Positions 45,861-58,771 of a stretch of 64,000 nt of DNA are shown here, one piece after another. Each line of letters opens with the position of its first letter. Within the stretch, counting starts at the first letter, position 1. The stretch lies in the NCBI GenBank assembly GCA_963969395.1, contig OZ017805.1, positions 1,178,001 to 1,242,000 on the forward strand. The letters run 5' to 3'. A program made the translations under genes and the position numbers. Source of the DNA: Pseudoscleropodium purum (lineage: Eukaryota > Streptophyta > Bryopsida > Hypnales > Brachytheciaceae). The notes beneath the pieces were generated by a model. It had not been told where the DNA came from, searched no databases, and saw nothing but the letters and a program-made list of their open reading frames with translations.

Positions 45861-47818
45861 AAGTAATTTTTAATAATCTCAAATTCTCAAGAGACATAAG
45901 CTAATTCAACTATGACAATTCCAACACCTATTTTGCATGGAAATAAGGCTTTTTCTGTACTTTATACATTTTAAATAAGACCTTCCAACCATGTAAATTA
46001 TGTGATAAAGAAATTTATTTTTGAAGCATTTAGTTATGAAAAAATTTAAAATTCATGAACAAATGAGATTCTTGTTACCTAATTTTCATGTTACTATCCA
46101 AATTTTTTTTTCGAAATTTAGCATTTTCTATTATATATATATATATATATATATAATAGAAAATGCTAAATTTTGAAAAAAAAATTTGGGTAGTAACATA
46201 TATATGTAGAAGTTGTTGAATACAATGAACATGAAGAATTCATGAGCAGATGGGTTTTTTTCCACTGATTTGACTACCAATTCCATTATTTTCAACAAAC
46301 CATTTCCATTAGAAGAGTTCTGGGAGGTCCAGAAGCCTATTTCAGGCCTCTTCCCTCACAACTATTCCCCATAGCGAGGGGAATGGTCCCCTGGTAGAAT
46401 TTTCTTTTATATAAAAAGAAAACAAAAAAACTTTTTTAGTCTCCAAATGCAAAAAATAAAAAAAAATAAAAAAATTGGTCGATGACGTAGCATGGTCTCG
46501 GCCATGTCAAACCGCTACACCGAACCTATTTCCTGTATTTGCAGGCTATGATAACTCACAAGCATCCAGAGGCCCCAAAAATCTTCTAATGCTTTTAAAT
46601 GTAAAATACGTGTTCAAGTCAAAAATCATGAGATGTATTAGATAAAGGAAAAAAAGGTACATAGAAGTTGTAAATTCTATGAATATTAAGAGAACATGAA
46701 CAAATGAAATTCATGCTCTTTTTTAGAATTCAAAACCCAAAACCATAAAGTTTAAAGCTATATTCATAATTTTATTTTATAAATTTTGATTTTGGTCACC
46801 ACTTTTTGGTAGCAATGATTTAAACTTTATGAACTAGCATGATTGCAAAAGAATAGAGGGTCCATGATGAGTATTTTTTTTAAGTGTTGTTTGAATTCAT
46901 TTACAATCTTATAGAATCAAGAATTGAAATTGCTTGTAAGAAAACTTGGAGAGATATATTTTTTCTTTTCTTTTTTGACACATTCTTTTTCTTGCACTCA
47001 ATTGGATTTAGAAAATGAGAATGATTGGATGAGAAGTGAAGAGGATATTAATAGTATATCATATGATTTATGAAGGTAAAAGTTGTTGTGCGTAGAAAAA
47101 TGTATCAAAGTGGCATGAATTTAGTTTTCTCATGAATTCTAAATGTTCATGTACAGTACTTTGCAACTTTTACATATTTTTTTCTTCTATTTTTGAAATT
47201 TATGCTAAGGCTTTTGGGCTTTATTATCTTTAAAGTACAGCACATTACTTATGAAGGTTGAAGTTGTTGCGCGTAGGAAAATATCTAAAACTAGCGTGCA
47301 TTTAAAAAAATGTTGAAGTTATAAATTCATTTTGATCTCATGAACACATTAAGTTCATGCTATTTTTCTTAATCATTATGTAGTTCAACTTTTGTAAGCC
47401 ATACATTGTATTATAAGTACATGAAATGCCACAAGTCATGAAGAAGGAATGAAGTGGTGTGGAAATAAAAGAAATGAAGTTCTAAGACTTTAAGCATTCA
47501 AAGAGATGACCATGATGATTGATGCCAATCATGAAAAATGATTCCATGGTAGCAAACTTTGAATACCTTGTGCATTTATGAATGCCACTTATGAGTGCTA
47601 ATGACTATTTAAGGTGATCAATTATTTTGAAAGAGTGGTGAACCGGGCAAAAAATTTTTACTTGAATATGATTATAATTTTGAATTGGGTGTTACAATAA
47701 TTAAACGTAAACTTAAAATTCTAAAATTCAAACATGAAGCTCTATTTTTTATTTCTTTAACATATAACAAGTCATGAAATTACTGTGTATTTGCTTTATC
47801 TATGCAAAATGAATTTTC
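45861..47818. other. No gene; AT-rich with one palindrome
   Basis: About 2 kb of AT-rich DNA without a supported frame. Several A/T homopolymer runs and a TA-centred palindrome (46,090-46,197). Confidence 0.4.
46090..46197. repeat. Near-perfect 108-bp palindrome with (TA)n centre
   Basis: Arms GTTACTATCCAAATTTTTTT and its complement continue through CGAAATTTAGCATTTTCTA to a central TA run. Arms of ~43 bases differ at few positions. Either a short fold-back MITE (flanked by AT on both sides) or a TA-repeat-driven inverted duplication. Confidence 0.65.
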
Positions 47819-48865
47819 ATGATCCTAATGAATTTGCAAATCCAATCCCAACATTGCCCATTGGGGTCAATTGATTGTAATGGGATTCCCTGTGCAAAAA
47901 GGAATACAAAGCCTGTCACTCTTAGGAATGAAGTGGGAGATGACATTGTGAAGGCAATCTATCAAAGTGTTGATGTGGACTTCATCATTGATATGGTTGG
48001 GGAATCCCTTGGTGATGACTGAGTTGTTGTTCAAATTGAACAATTTTTGTGTGAAGTAGAAGTTCTATCAAGTTGGATGTGGTCAATGCATTCTTGGGAC
48101 ATTAAACAAGTGTTTTTTTTAATGGTGTTAGTTTGTACAAACATGATCAAATACATATTTATAAGACTGCCATGATGACCTTGAACCATTGCGTTTGTAT
48201 GTGTGGTTGTTCATATGAAAGCTTGTACAAAAGACTGGAACCCAACAACCTGCTAAAAAAAAAACTCTCCTCAATGCACAAGTCATTGCTCAAGTGTCTA
48301 TAATAAGGTATCGTCTTAATAATTGTTTGCAACCTTTTCTAGGTGAAGAAATTCAAGCTATACAATCCAAACTTCATGTATACAGTGGAGTATACATTAC
48401 AAGAAGTGTCTTCTTGATGTACATGGACAGATGCATACAGACCCTACAAGCAAGGAATAGATAACTTTGTCTAGGAAGCATGTGTACCCCACTGCTTGGT
48501 GGACTATTCACAGCATTTCAAAAGCTATCTTGTATAGATACAAGCAAATGGCCAAAGATGGAAAGCATGTAGAGAAGGATGGTAATTTAGAGTCCAAAAA
48601 ACCTTGCTTGCATATGTTGCAAGCTACTGCCATATTGAGGATGTTGGTCTTATTTGATGTTGATAAAATGCCTTATAAATAAAAATTTCTACCATCCGAG
48701 GAAAAAGTCCCAACAATGGTTTTGTCATCAAGGTTCCATTGGAGTGACCAATTATAAAAGATCATTGATGCAAATGAAGCATTCAATTTGCAACTAATTT
48801 CTTTAAGTGGCTTGAGTAGCATTTGATGTGCTTCATTTCCTAAGTTTGCTCCCAAAGCTTGTGGA
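47819..48865 (+). pseudogene. Degraded coding block ending at a CACTA-like insertion
   Basis: Protein-like runs on the plus strand: GIPCAKRNTKPVTLRNEVGD and DFIIDMVGESLGDD (47,819-48,022), FKLYNPNFMYTVEYTLQEVS (about 48,355), KHVYPTAWWTIHSISKAI (48,467-48,682) and KIIDANEAFNLQLISLSG (about 48,760), in more than one frame and with stops. The coding-like text ends at 48,865, immediately before CACTAGTAGAAAATTC, so the gene appears cut there. Family not recognised; PTAWW and the general style suggest another transposon protein, but that is a guess. Confidence 0.35.
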
Positions 48866-48868
48866 GAT

Positions 48869-48990
48869 ACACTAGTAGAAAATTCAATGATTAAATTAAC
48901 AAAAAAATAACAAAGAATTGTTGATTTTTTTTGTTGATTTCGACATGTTGAATATGGTACTTTTTCACAAGAAATTGTTGATCTTTTAAC
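48869..48990 (+). repeat. CACTA-like left end
   Basis: CACTAGTAGAAAATTCAATG followed by TTAACAAAAAAATAAC and GTTGATTTTTTTTGTTGATT. Matches, in inverse orientation, the end at 25,204. CACTA(G/C)(T/A)AGAAA is the usual start of plant CACTA (En/Spm) elements. No matching right end was found in the window, so the element may extend over the C-rich region to the right or beyond the window. Confidence 0.45.
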
Positions 48991-51900
48991 AACATAGTGT
49001 TATTTATTAACAAATAACTATTGTTTCCAAAGCAAGCAAGGGTTATTCATTAATAAATAATTGTTATATCCACGACATGCAAGTATTGATGTTGTTGTTG
49101 ATGTGGTCACTTCCAAGTACTAAAATCTAATTTCCATATTACTCGCATAGCATGAGTTCTATGTTTTACAAACAAACAATAATTTCCAAAATGTAAATAA
49201 GAGAGATTGATGGTAAAAACTTGTCATACAATTTTATTTATTGTTGCAGCAATCCTCGCCAAGAACTGCACTTCTTTCAACTATAAATATAGCATTCCAC
49301 ATATGGAACTTCATTGTCTACTTTTATGAACTTAGAAATAAAGAAGATTATGCACATGACTTCCACATAGGGAATGCATATAATTGATCTTCAGTATGAA
49401 CCTATATACATGAATATGATAGACAACCATTGACAACACTACTATTTGTAATTGTGGCCTTCAACTTCACACCTCTGACCTTCGAGGGCTCCACTGAAAA
49501 AATTTGTTTCCATTTTGTGTTCAATTTGTATTTGGTGACACTAAGTTTTATTTGGCTTTGCATCCACAAACAACAATACTAATACGTAGGCACCCGCCAT
49601 TTGAACCAAATCTTTTGGAAAAATATGCACTTTGCTACACATTATAACCCTACTAGTACTTCCAAACAATGAAGCTTTGCTTCTTTCCTTCTTTAGAACA
49701 AAGAACAATGTGTTTGTGAATAATGCAACCTTTTTATAACCATATAAGGTTCATCTTCATTTCTTTACAAACTAAGTTAACCTTGTTTCTTTCAAAATTA
49801 GGCCATGCGGATCAAATATGATATGCACATATATTATATTCTTTGCTATTCACTACATCACATGTGAACAAAGACAATGCCACTCATACAAATCTAAATA
49901 ATTCATTGTTTCAATTAACAATGCACCTCCTTTCCACAACATCTTCCTTAAATCTCTTTCCCTCCATGCCCTCATAGCATTTGCTCATTTATCCTGGTTC
50001 CTACGTAGACTAAATAATAAGTTCCTTATCACTAGACTTTGTTTATTTTATTGCCTTCCTCTCATGCCATATAAAAGAAGCATAGTATCATACCTAAATT
50101 TCAAAGAAGACAAGCACTTGTTTATTTTAGAACTCCTAGCAAATTTGTTGTCATCACCTTTTGATCTCTACACAACATACACAAACATATAAATTTATAA
50201 AAAAAACTTCTCTACTACTACAAATTAGCATACAAGATTTACTTCAAATATATTATTCATTCTCTAATTACTTCATTGTTCATGTTAGAACTTCTGCATT
50301 CACACTAAAACAATAATGAATTGAACCCTCCACTAAGCACCATTACTTCACTACTATTCCATTTCCACCTCACTACATAACTTATACTATTTACAGACCT
50401 TGCGATTCCAAATTTCTACAATTTCACATTTGCATCAATGACCTCAACCATACAACATATATATTCTTCACCATAGCCCCAAACATAATGGTCACTTACT
50501 ACCCCGCAATACCTCAATCGTGAATCTGTAGTGAATCTTCAATTGTTTTGGATGTTTTGGATTGTCACCTATCTAAATATAGAAAGCAATTAAGTTCAAC
50601 ATTATCCACAAAAGATGACTTTGTAATGCTTGCAAATCTTCACCATTTCTTTTCCTATACATTCCTAGGCAAACAAAAATCTCCTAAATACTGTACATGT
50701 AGTCATCAATAATGCTACAACATAAGTTGTTCCAAAAACAATATGAGCATGTACCTCGTAATACAACAAAGACATTTTTCTTTTTACATTTACTTACTAC
50801 TAATTCAAAATTACACTTCAAAATCTTAAAGCTTCACTATTTTCAAACTAACAGCTTCTACACTCTACTCACTTCCAGTGTCCTATTTGAAGTTGTTTAT
50901 TCAATCACATCTTTGCTTTGGCTTCTTCAAATTTAACGTGCTTACTCATTCACGAAACATGTCATTTATATTGTAGACAAAATTACTAAATTATTCAATG
51001 ACAAGGGTCTCAACCTAATTTCATGACAATTAAGATATAGAACATAAAAAATTGGCTTCGACTTGTAATGCATTCAATTAACAACTCCTTCAAAACATAC
51101 AATCCTGTCTTAATATATGATTTGGTCGAAATACTTGACAAAATCTTAGATAGTATTCACATCCCTCTCTTTCAACTACAACTACACTTTGGAGTGACTA
51201 ATTCTTTTTGGAACTAAAAAACAAAAATCAACAACTGCACTTTCTTTTCCATGGCAATGACAATGACTTCTGAAAGACATACATTGTCACCTTAGTTCAC
51301 AGGGTTCATACTATGTACAGTTTAAATAAATCATGAAAATATATCATTAATTAAAATTCGTCAAAGCCTCTTTTGTCAAAGAAAACCACAAATTTCATAA
51401 ACTTATCCCATTTTGTCATGTACAAATGATTCTTCAATATTGTTGAAGCGTACACTCCACATGAAACAAACAACCTTTCCACGTGATGGAATGAATTCCA
51501 TATAACATTTATAGAATCACTCAAAATTCATTCCTCTTCATTCTTCTTCTTCAAATTTACAAACTCTTGAACATATTCATGAAGCCCACTTCTTGTTTGC
51601 TATGAAAATAATGAACTACAAACAACATTTACACAATTCACTTCATCCTTTTCCAAAAGAGTCTCTTATGGCACTTATAGGTTCATTAAATCATTCATAC
51701 GGACATTGAACAATATTTCAATCACATTAAGTGCAATCACACTATTCATTTACAAATGGTTATTGTTGAGGGAGAACAAAGGCCATTTTATTTCTTTTAT
51801 ATAATTGCAAACAAGAAATTCATTCATACATGGGTACATTATATTTTTTATGCAACCCCATTCCCCAAATATTAGAAAAGCATTGGTCATTTTGAGCAAT

Positions 51901-54900
51901 AGTGCAATTTTTCCTAATTTGTTTACCTTCATTTGCATAATCTGAAGCAAATACTGACTTTTCACCTTAATTTGCAAAAAAAGAAGCAAAGATTGAGAAG
52001 AAACTAAAAATCTCACTATTTCCTCTCTTGTTCGTTTATTTGCTTCACTTCTGGTCACTAATTACAATGTACTAAAAGAAGGCTTAAATCATAACATCAA
52101 ACCTTCACTCTATGAAGTATAGATTATTTATAATATAATTAAAATTTTCTTTCAAAACATTTCTTCCCAATTCATAAAACATTACAAAGTCAAGTGCAAA
52201 CTACAGAAACACTTATCATGCAATGTTATACCTCTTTAAAATGTTCCTCACATCAATCTATCAACAAGGATTTAGTGTACACCATGAATGCATTATTTGT
52301 ACCTTCACAACTATAGCAACAAAAAATATACTTAGTAACAACATCCACTACCGTTTCCGTGACATCCCCCTTTATCTTAAAACTGCCACATTCTTAATTG
52401 GATTGGATTCCTTCTTATTGAATATGTTGCTTGAATTTGAAAGCGACTTCCACCTTCAATGTGTAGGAAGCTAAATCAAATGAATCCTACCTCAATACTT
52501 TAGTAATACTCAAGTCGTTCTCACAATGTAGATTTATATTGCTACAAACTTGCTGTAACGTATTTTGTCTTGAATTTAGTTCAGTCACTGAATTCATTTA
52601 CTATTGACCTTGTTCCCCATGACGCATTACTGATATTCCCTCTAGAAGTATTTCTTCTTATAAAACCTGCTATACTGCATAACTTCCTAATTGCATGCTA
52701 TTTCTGAATTTCAATTCACAACCACTTTACGACTTTAGTGCTTCTGTAAAGCATTAACAAATTATGTGTCTTTCTTTTTTAGTTCTTTTGAATGACATTA
52801 TTGTACTGAATCATAATTTATTTTGAAGCCTTTCTTCAATTATCAATACAATTTCTTTTCCTACATTATTAGGCTCCTTAGTTTCGAAATTTGTCATCTT
52901 TCTTCAGCTAGCTACTTCTAAACATGCAAATTGCAATACAATGACTAACAAAAGGATAATCAAGTTCAAAAGCATCTTGGCAGATTGTATTGCGCTTCCT
53001 ACAAATACTTTTCTTATATTGAAGACTCTCATTCTCATTATACCATTTTCTATGTAACCTCCATTAGCCACTTCAACAAAGAAGAGACTATCTATTTAAA
53101 GAATTGTATCATCTAAGAAAACTTCAATCTCAACCTCCTTTTACAATCACTTCTCACAATTGTACCTAACAACATTCAAATAATCATTTCCCCATCATTA
53201 CATACAGTTCCATCAAAAATGAAAAAAATCAAACAAAGTATATAACATATCATTCAATAATACAGAAGAAGAGAAGAAACACAACATTATCTGCCTTCCT
53301 TTCATTTACATTTGCATTTATGCATATACGGTTCTCCAGCCTTTTTTACACATATCTCACTTTGCAAAGGTACTGCAATATGTCATGTCCAACTATAATG
53401 AGTTTAGATGATCCAGTCTTTCAATTTTGTCATCTTTGTCAATAAAATGTCAACAACTTCAAGAAAAAACAATTGTCCTAGTCTAGACTCCCGTTCTTTC
53501 ATTCATGAACTTCATAACATGTAAGGCAATTGTGTGTTTTCATTTCAAAAATGTAGGAAGTCATTAATTAATATGCCTTTCCTAAAGTTAACAAAGCATA
53601 AGTTCATTACAAATTGTTATTTCACTTTTCTAATCCACGCAATTGAGTTCCTACAACAATCATTTCTCATCATACAAATCCTCTCCAATTATGCAATTTG
53701 ATCCCATATTATTAGATGCACAACTTTAAAACTCATAGACATGACATTTAGGGAGTCCTTCTTTAAGTGCTATTATGAAGTCCTTATATTCAAAGCTACA
53801 TAAGCAATTCACTAGATTCACTACGCACTTCATTTAATTTTTCCCACTCTATTTTTTTGCATTACTACTTAGTTATTTCAATAAACAATACCATTGTCTA
53901 CCAAACCAAAAACCAAATTATATCATTTTGTCCAATATGTTATTGACGCTTGAAATATCACAATATTATTCATTGTTCTCATGTACTGTCTAATCTACCA
54001 TTTTGAAATCTTGAAGTGGATGGAATTTGTAACAACAATAAATTTTTTGAGACCACATGACTTACCTTAGTCCATTTATCGTTCTCAAAATAGAAATGTG
54101 GAAAAAATACTTCAACTCAGTTTTCCTTCAAGCAGCCCACTTGTCACCTCTTGCTTCCATAATTACTACATGAATTCACAATATCTTAAAGAAAATCACG
54201 TAAGGACAAATTTCTCACTACTAATCTTATCGAATCCATAATTATCACCTATATGCTCAACAATATGTCACTTCCCAAATTGGGCCTCTTCTACATTATT
54301 GATTACCTAAATCAAGAAACTTCTCACACAAACCAATTTCTATTAGAAGATTGTATATGAGACAAATTCCACAAATCAGTTTGTCTAATATACAATGGAA
54401 TGAAAGAAGCATAGACAATGCGGGTGAATGTCTATTTAATGGGTTACCATCTACACGTTTCCTTTGCAACTAGCTAGAATGATTTTGTAACTTCACACAA
54501 CATTGAAATAGGAAATCACATGAATTTCAAACTTGTCGGAACATCTTGCTTCAATATCATCCTTCTTCTGCCCAACTAGTGTGTGGTCTCTCCTACGACA
54601 TTGGAAGCTGCCTGAAGCAATGACAACTGACTTGTCAATAGAAGTGACAATAAACAACTTCGCGAAAACAAATGCGCTACAAAGGCTTCTTTGAGTCAAC
54701 CTTATGAAATGTAGACATTTGTGCTTGGTCTATTTTGTAGTACATTCCATCATCACAGCAGTAGATTTGACGTTAGTTTTAGACTAATTTTTCTATGATA
54801 TATATATAGCTCACAGACTTGTAAGACAAAATTTTATGTTGCATGTAAATTTTGATTGCTTACTGCCAGTTCCATCAAGCACAAAACAGACCTTTGTTGC

Positions 54901-56181
54901 TTATCTACTCATGGAATTTCTCTATTATGGAAATTAATAAATTGAAAATATGACATTATTATATAGCATCACATATTTATACTAGACAACATTTACCATT
55001 TCTCCTATTTGATTTTGGTTGGAAATTGTATGCTTCTATATACTATCCTTGCAACATCTTCTCTATCCGCTTCTTGTGAATTAACAAGCCTTGTATATTC
55101 ATATGGATGCACAATCTACCTATGACCACCTCATAATTTTTGCCTACCTATACAATTACCATAACAGTTCAATGAGGACAATAACATGTTGCAAGGAAAC
55201 CTTCAAATATACTATATATGAGGACTTAAAGTTAAAATAGCTTCGACCCTTTTGAAATTTAGTCATTGAAATTGCATGCTTGCATTTTTTCATAAGCAAG
55301 GACATTCACTAAGGCTTCTATGTGATCACTTGAATGGGACTAGTGTGCACGACAAATATTATACTGAAAAGGGGGTCGCTAATTCTCTTCAGCTAAGAAC
55401 ATAATAAACTTCAAGCAAAAAAATTATCATTCACATTACATAACATGTTGGAATAGCATGTGTCAATTTTTGCTTCATTGAAATTCATTTTTTGATAAGC
55501 TTCTACAATGATGTAGTCACTAGCTCAATTCCTAAACAGATTCAATTTCTTTTCAAACAATCACATACGAATTCAATTACCAACTACATATGACACCATG
55601 TGATTACTCGTTCTTGTAATGTAGTGGAAACCTCTTCTACTTATTTGTCAAACGAATAGAACAAAACCAATACCCTGTCACATTTTGTAGACCAAAAATT
55701 ATCACATACTCTCCACTTTAAATTCTCGGCTAACAAAACTAATGACAAAGACAATTCATTCCTATTCATAAATGGAATTTTAGTTTACATGAATATCTTA
55801 TAAATGGTTGTCATGAAGTATTACAACTCAAGTATAGTCCATCTTAATAATTCTCTACATTTTTTACAGACATCATCCACATGATGAATCTGTTATAAAG
55901 TCTTCCACTTTACCATGTAGGACTATGAGGTCATGAATTGTATAAGACCTGCAATACGTGTCAACCTACCTTAGCAATAGATTTTATTCCACATGGTTTA
56001 CAAAGAAAATGAATAGGCAACAAAGTTCTTTAATTAATGCTGAAATACTACTGAGGTTTAGATTGTTGCTATTTTTTTTCATCTATATAAGAAATTCAAA
56101 AGTGATTTTACATTTGGTTGAAAATTTTGTTCTTGAGAAAGACTAGTAATTTTTTTTGGACAAATACACTAGAACAAGACA
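48991..56181. other. 7.2 kb non-coding, strongly C-over-G on plus strand
   Basis: No supported gene; the ORFs at 50,712, 51,750, 52,223, 54,493 and 55,958 are short and without homologues. The plus strand is strikingly poor in G. For example 50,341-50,400 has 19 C and 1 G, and 53,041-53,100 has 14 C and 5 G, while A and T are about equal. The same asymmetry resumes at 59,952. I see no clear tandem unit, only recurring CTTC, TTCAC and CAAC words. Confidence 0.6.
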
Positions 56182-56189
56182 CTATCACT

Positions 56190-56504
56190 CAGGGTTAACA
56201 TGACGTCCGGACATCCGGGACGTCCAGACGTGGACACTATGTCCGCAGCGTCCACTGACATTCGCGTCCCGACGGACGCAACGTCCGCTTGTCCCCCGTC
56301 TGCTTGTCTGCCCGTCCGCCCGATTACGGCCGTCCGATCGACGCGCGGACTGATCTGGTCCGCACGATCTGGGCGTCTGCCCCGCCCATCCGCTTTCCGA
56401 CGGCGGTCGGGACACTACGTCCGCTAGCGTCCATGCGTCCGGACATCCGAACGTCCGGAAAACGGACGCTATTTTGGGGCGGACGTTGACATTCGTCAAC
56501 CTTG
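56190..56504. mobile_element. 315-bp non-autonomous hAT-like element
   Basis: Ends CAGGGTTAAC and GTCAACCTTG (8 of 10 positions inverted-repeat) with a perfect 8-bp target duplication CTATCACT (56,182-56,189 and 56,505-56,512). Its left part matches the right end of the 11.9-kb element and its right part the left end, both inverted; its middle matches the R1 upstream array near 19,115-19,190. It is therefore an internal-deletion derivative made of the GGACG arrays alone. The ORFs across it are not genes. Confidence 0.85.
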
Positions 56505-56930
56505 CTATCACTAGAATTCCGCTGTGAATTAATGAAATAAAGGACTATGGTACTTTAATCAATGAGAACCATTAAAAAAAAATGACCACCTTCTTGTCAA
56601 ATTAAAATACCTACTCTTAATTTCTATTTGATTTCCTTAAGTATCTTCATTTTTCTTATTTTCTATGATAATATTTGTCGCAGCTTAAAATTTTGATTTT
56701 CTTAGTATACACCAAAATAGGAACGGAAACTAGTCATTAGGGAACCGGATCCGATAAGGTGGAGAAGGAAAACTCAAAATTAGCACGGAATGTGAAGTAG
56801 TGGGCCTCTTGGATCTAATCCGGTCAAGAGTAACTAACGACGGAAACGGAATGCAACACGGATTAGGTTTAATACCGGATTATGATGATAAATCGGATTC
56901 ATGATGACAAACCGGAAAGGGTCCAGGGAC

Positions 56931-56937
56931 TATAAAA
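56931..56937 (+). promoter_or_regulatory. TATA box of E2 gene
   Basis: TATAAAA, 182 bases upstream of the ATG at 57,113, in a block conserved with E1 (E1 has TATATAA). Confidence 0.6.
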
Positions 56938-57112
56938 GGAGGAGCTTTCACTGTTGCACCCCCTTTTAGAAACTCGACCTTGAGCGTGCACGGTTGAGTT
57001 TTTGGCGTTTGTGCGTTTGTGTTCTGTTTGTTTTGATTCCGGTTGAGATCGGAGAGAGAACGTGAGGAACGGGACGTGCGGCTAGGAGAGAGTGAGATAG
57101 ATTGGAGTGGGA

Positions 57113-58771
57113 ATGCCGTTGCTACGTAGGTTGAGACCAGCGAGTCCCTCTGGAGGCGAGGTGAAGCTTCGGAAAGTCATTCCGGTTATTCCCTCCACAG
57201 AGCCGGAAAAGTCTCAACTCATGGAGGATCTCAAATCCATGGGTTGCCTCGGGTTTGCCGAGAAACCCTGGGGTTTTAGGGAGGAGAGAATGGTCAAGGA
57301 GCTCCTCGGAAAGTTGTCCAACCAGTTTGACAACACAGTGAGAGGAACTCCCGTCAGCTGGAACGAGGGAATGTGGAGAGGGGTTTACGATTTCCGGGCA
57401 GGAGGTTTAGGGATGGCGAACCGGAAGGATGAGTTTGTCCGAGGGAAGTTCCAGGGGGCTGTCAACCCGAAGGACGGATACGCGGTCGAGGATTGCGAGG
57501 ATGACCGACACCGTCGGCTCCTGCAATTCCTGGTTCCGGTTCTTCACCCGGAAAAGCCGACCAGGGTGACGATCACCCTCGGCAACACCATTTTCGGTGC
57601 CCTCAGTGGTACCCGGAAAGTGGACTGGGCACGGATCATTTCCGATCTCGTAGCCCAGCTTGTTAGTAGGGTTGGGAAGAAAAGGGCCACTCCAGTGTGC
57701 CCTTACCTCTTCCACCTCTATCGGGAACACCAAGTCCTCATCGACACGGAGGAGAAGGTGTGGAAGACTCAGGAAGTCCTCCTGAAGTATGGGGAGTCGG
57801 AAACGGATGACGAGGCCGAATCCGATTCCGGGTCAGAACGGGAGTCGAGCGAGGAAGAGGAGGAGCCGATGCCGCCCATCAAGCGACAAAAGTTGACGCC
57901 TCCACACAAGCGCGGGACACCTCCCGGTCAAGACAGACCGGCCCCGGAAGAGAAACCGGAAGCCGAGAAGACCGTTTCCGGGGGAGACCCGGAAATGCAA
58001 GATCCGTTCAACGGTCTTATCAACGTCCTCTGCAACATCAAGGCAGATTGGGAGGTCAAGCACAGGACGCTTTCGGCGATCGGAAAGTTGGTAGGTGCAC
58101 CACCGGACAGCAAGTTGGCAGAACAGGTGGCGGAGTGCATCACCAATCCGAAAGAGACCCGGAAACAGGAAGCAGAGATCCGCCGGTTGCAGGAGGAGGT
58201 GGATAACCTGAAGGCAACTCTTTTTGCCTATCAGGAAGACGTGACGGCCGCTCGGGAGATGGCGGAGGAAACTCGGAAGATAGCCGAGCGAATCAAGGCG
58301 ACCCTTGGAGAAACCGGAACGGCCGCCGCCAAAGCGAAGCTCTTCGACGAGAAGATTCACGAAGAGAAGAAACTATCCGGTTCCCGGATGGTCCGGATTC
58401 TCGCCGACTTCGCTGAGCAGGTGGAGACGGCAATGGTGGAGGGGCGGAAGGCAGCGGACCGGATCGAGGAGAGCAGCCGGAAGCTGACGGGAGCGACGTG
58501 CGACAAAGGTATTCACCTTTCGGACATCTTTCTACCGGATCTCTTTCCGGACGCGACCATTCAGAAGGATAGGAAGGATTGGACTCCTGAGTCCAAGAAG
58601 TCTGCACGGACTGGGACTCCGGGCACGAGACCGGATATCACCATCGACCTGGAGTCTCCACCCGGACCGAATCCTGCGGAGGGGGAACGGGTCCGGAATT
58701 TGAGTGAAGTCTTCGAGGAGCTAGTCTCGGAGGTCGGAAGCCCGACGATAGGATCTCGAGTTGTAGGGTAG
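57113..58771 (+). CDS. E-family protein, intact (552 residues), function unknown
   Basis: ATG 57,113 is chosen because E1 keeps it and the preceding GTG codon is not a likely plant start. Layout: basic N-terminus (~1-25); a conserved globular domain (~25-230) with GFAEKPWGF, VRGTPVSWNEGMW, KDGYAVEDC, DDRHRRLLQFLVPVLHPEKP, NTIFGA and PYLFHLYREHQ; an acidic Glu run (~240-250); a Lys/Pro-rich linker; a coiled coil (~345-460, EAEIRRLQEEVDNLK); a Pro/Asp-rich tail. The same domain order is kept in three other diverged copies here. There is no zinc knuckle, protease, polymerase or DDE triad. Globular domain plus coiled coil suggests an assembly or nucleic-acid-packaging (Gag-like) role, but this is inference. 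GC-rich codon use contrasts with the AT-rich flanks. Confidence 0.8.
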   Translation: MPLLRRLRPASPSGGEVKLRKVIPVIPSTEPEKSQLMEDLKSMGCLGFAEKPWGFREERMVKELLGKLSNQFDNTVRGTPVSWNEGMWRGVYDFRAGGLGMANRKDEFVRGKFQGAVNPKDGYAVEDCEDDRHRRLLQFLVPVLHPEKPTRVTITLGNTIFGALSGTRKVDWARIISDLVAQLVSRVGKKRATPVCPYLFHLYREHQVLIDTEEKVWKTQEVLLKYGESETDDEAESDSGSERESSEEEEEPMPPIKRQKLTPPHKRGTPPGQDRPAPEEKPEAEKTVSGGDPEMQDPFNGLINVLCNIKADWEVKHRTLSAIGKLVGAPPDSKLAEQVAECITNPKETRKQEAEIRRLQEEVDNLKATLFAYQEDVTAAREMAEETRKIAERIKATLGETGTAAAKAKLFDEKIHEEKKLSGSRMVRILADFAEQVETAMVEGRKAADRIEESSRKLTGATCDKGIHLSDIFLPDLFPDATIQKDRKDWTPESKKSARTGTPGTRPDITIDLESPPGPNPAEGERVRNLSEVFEELVSEVGSPTIGSRVVG

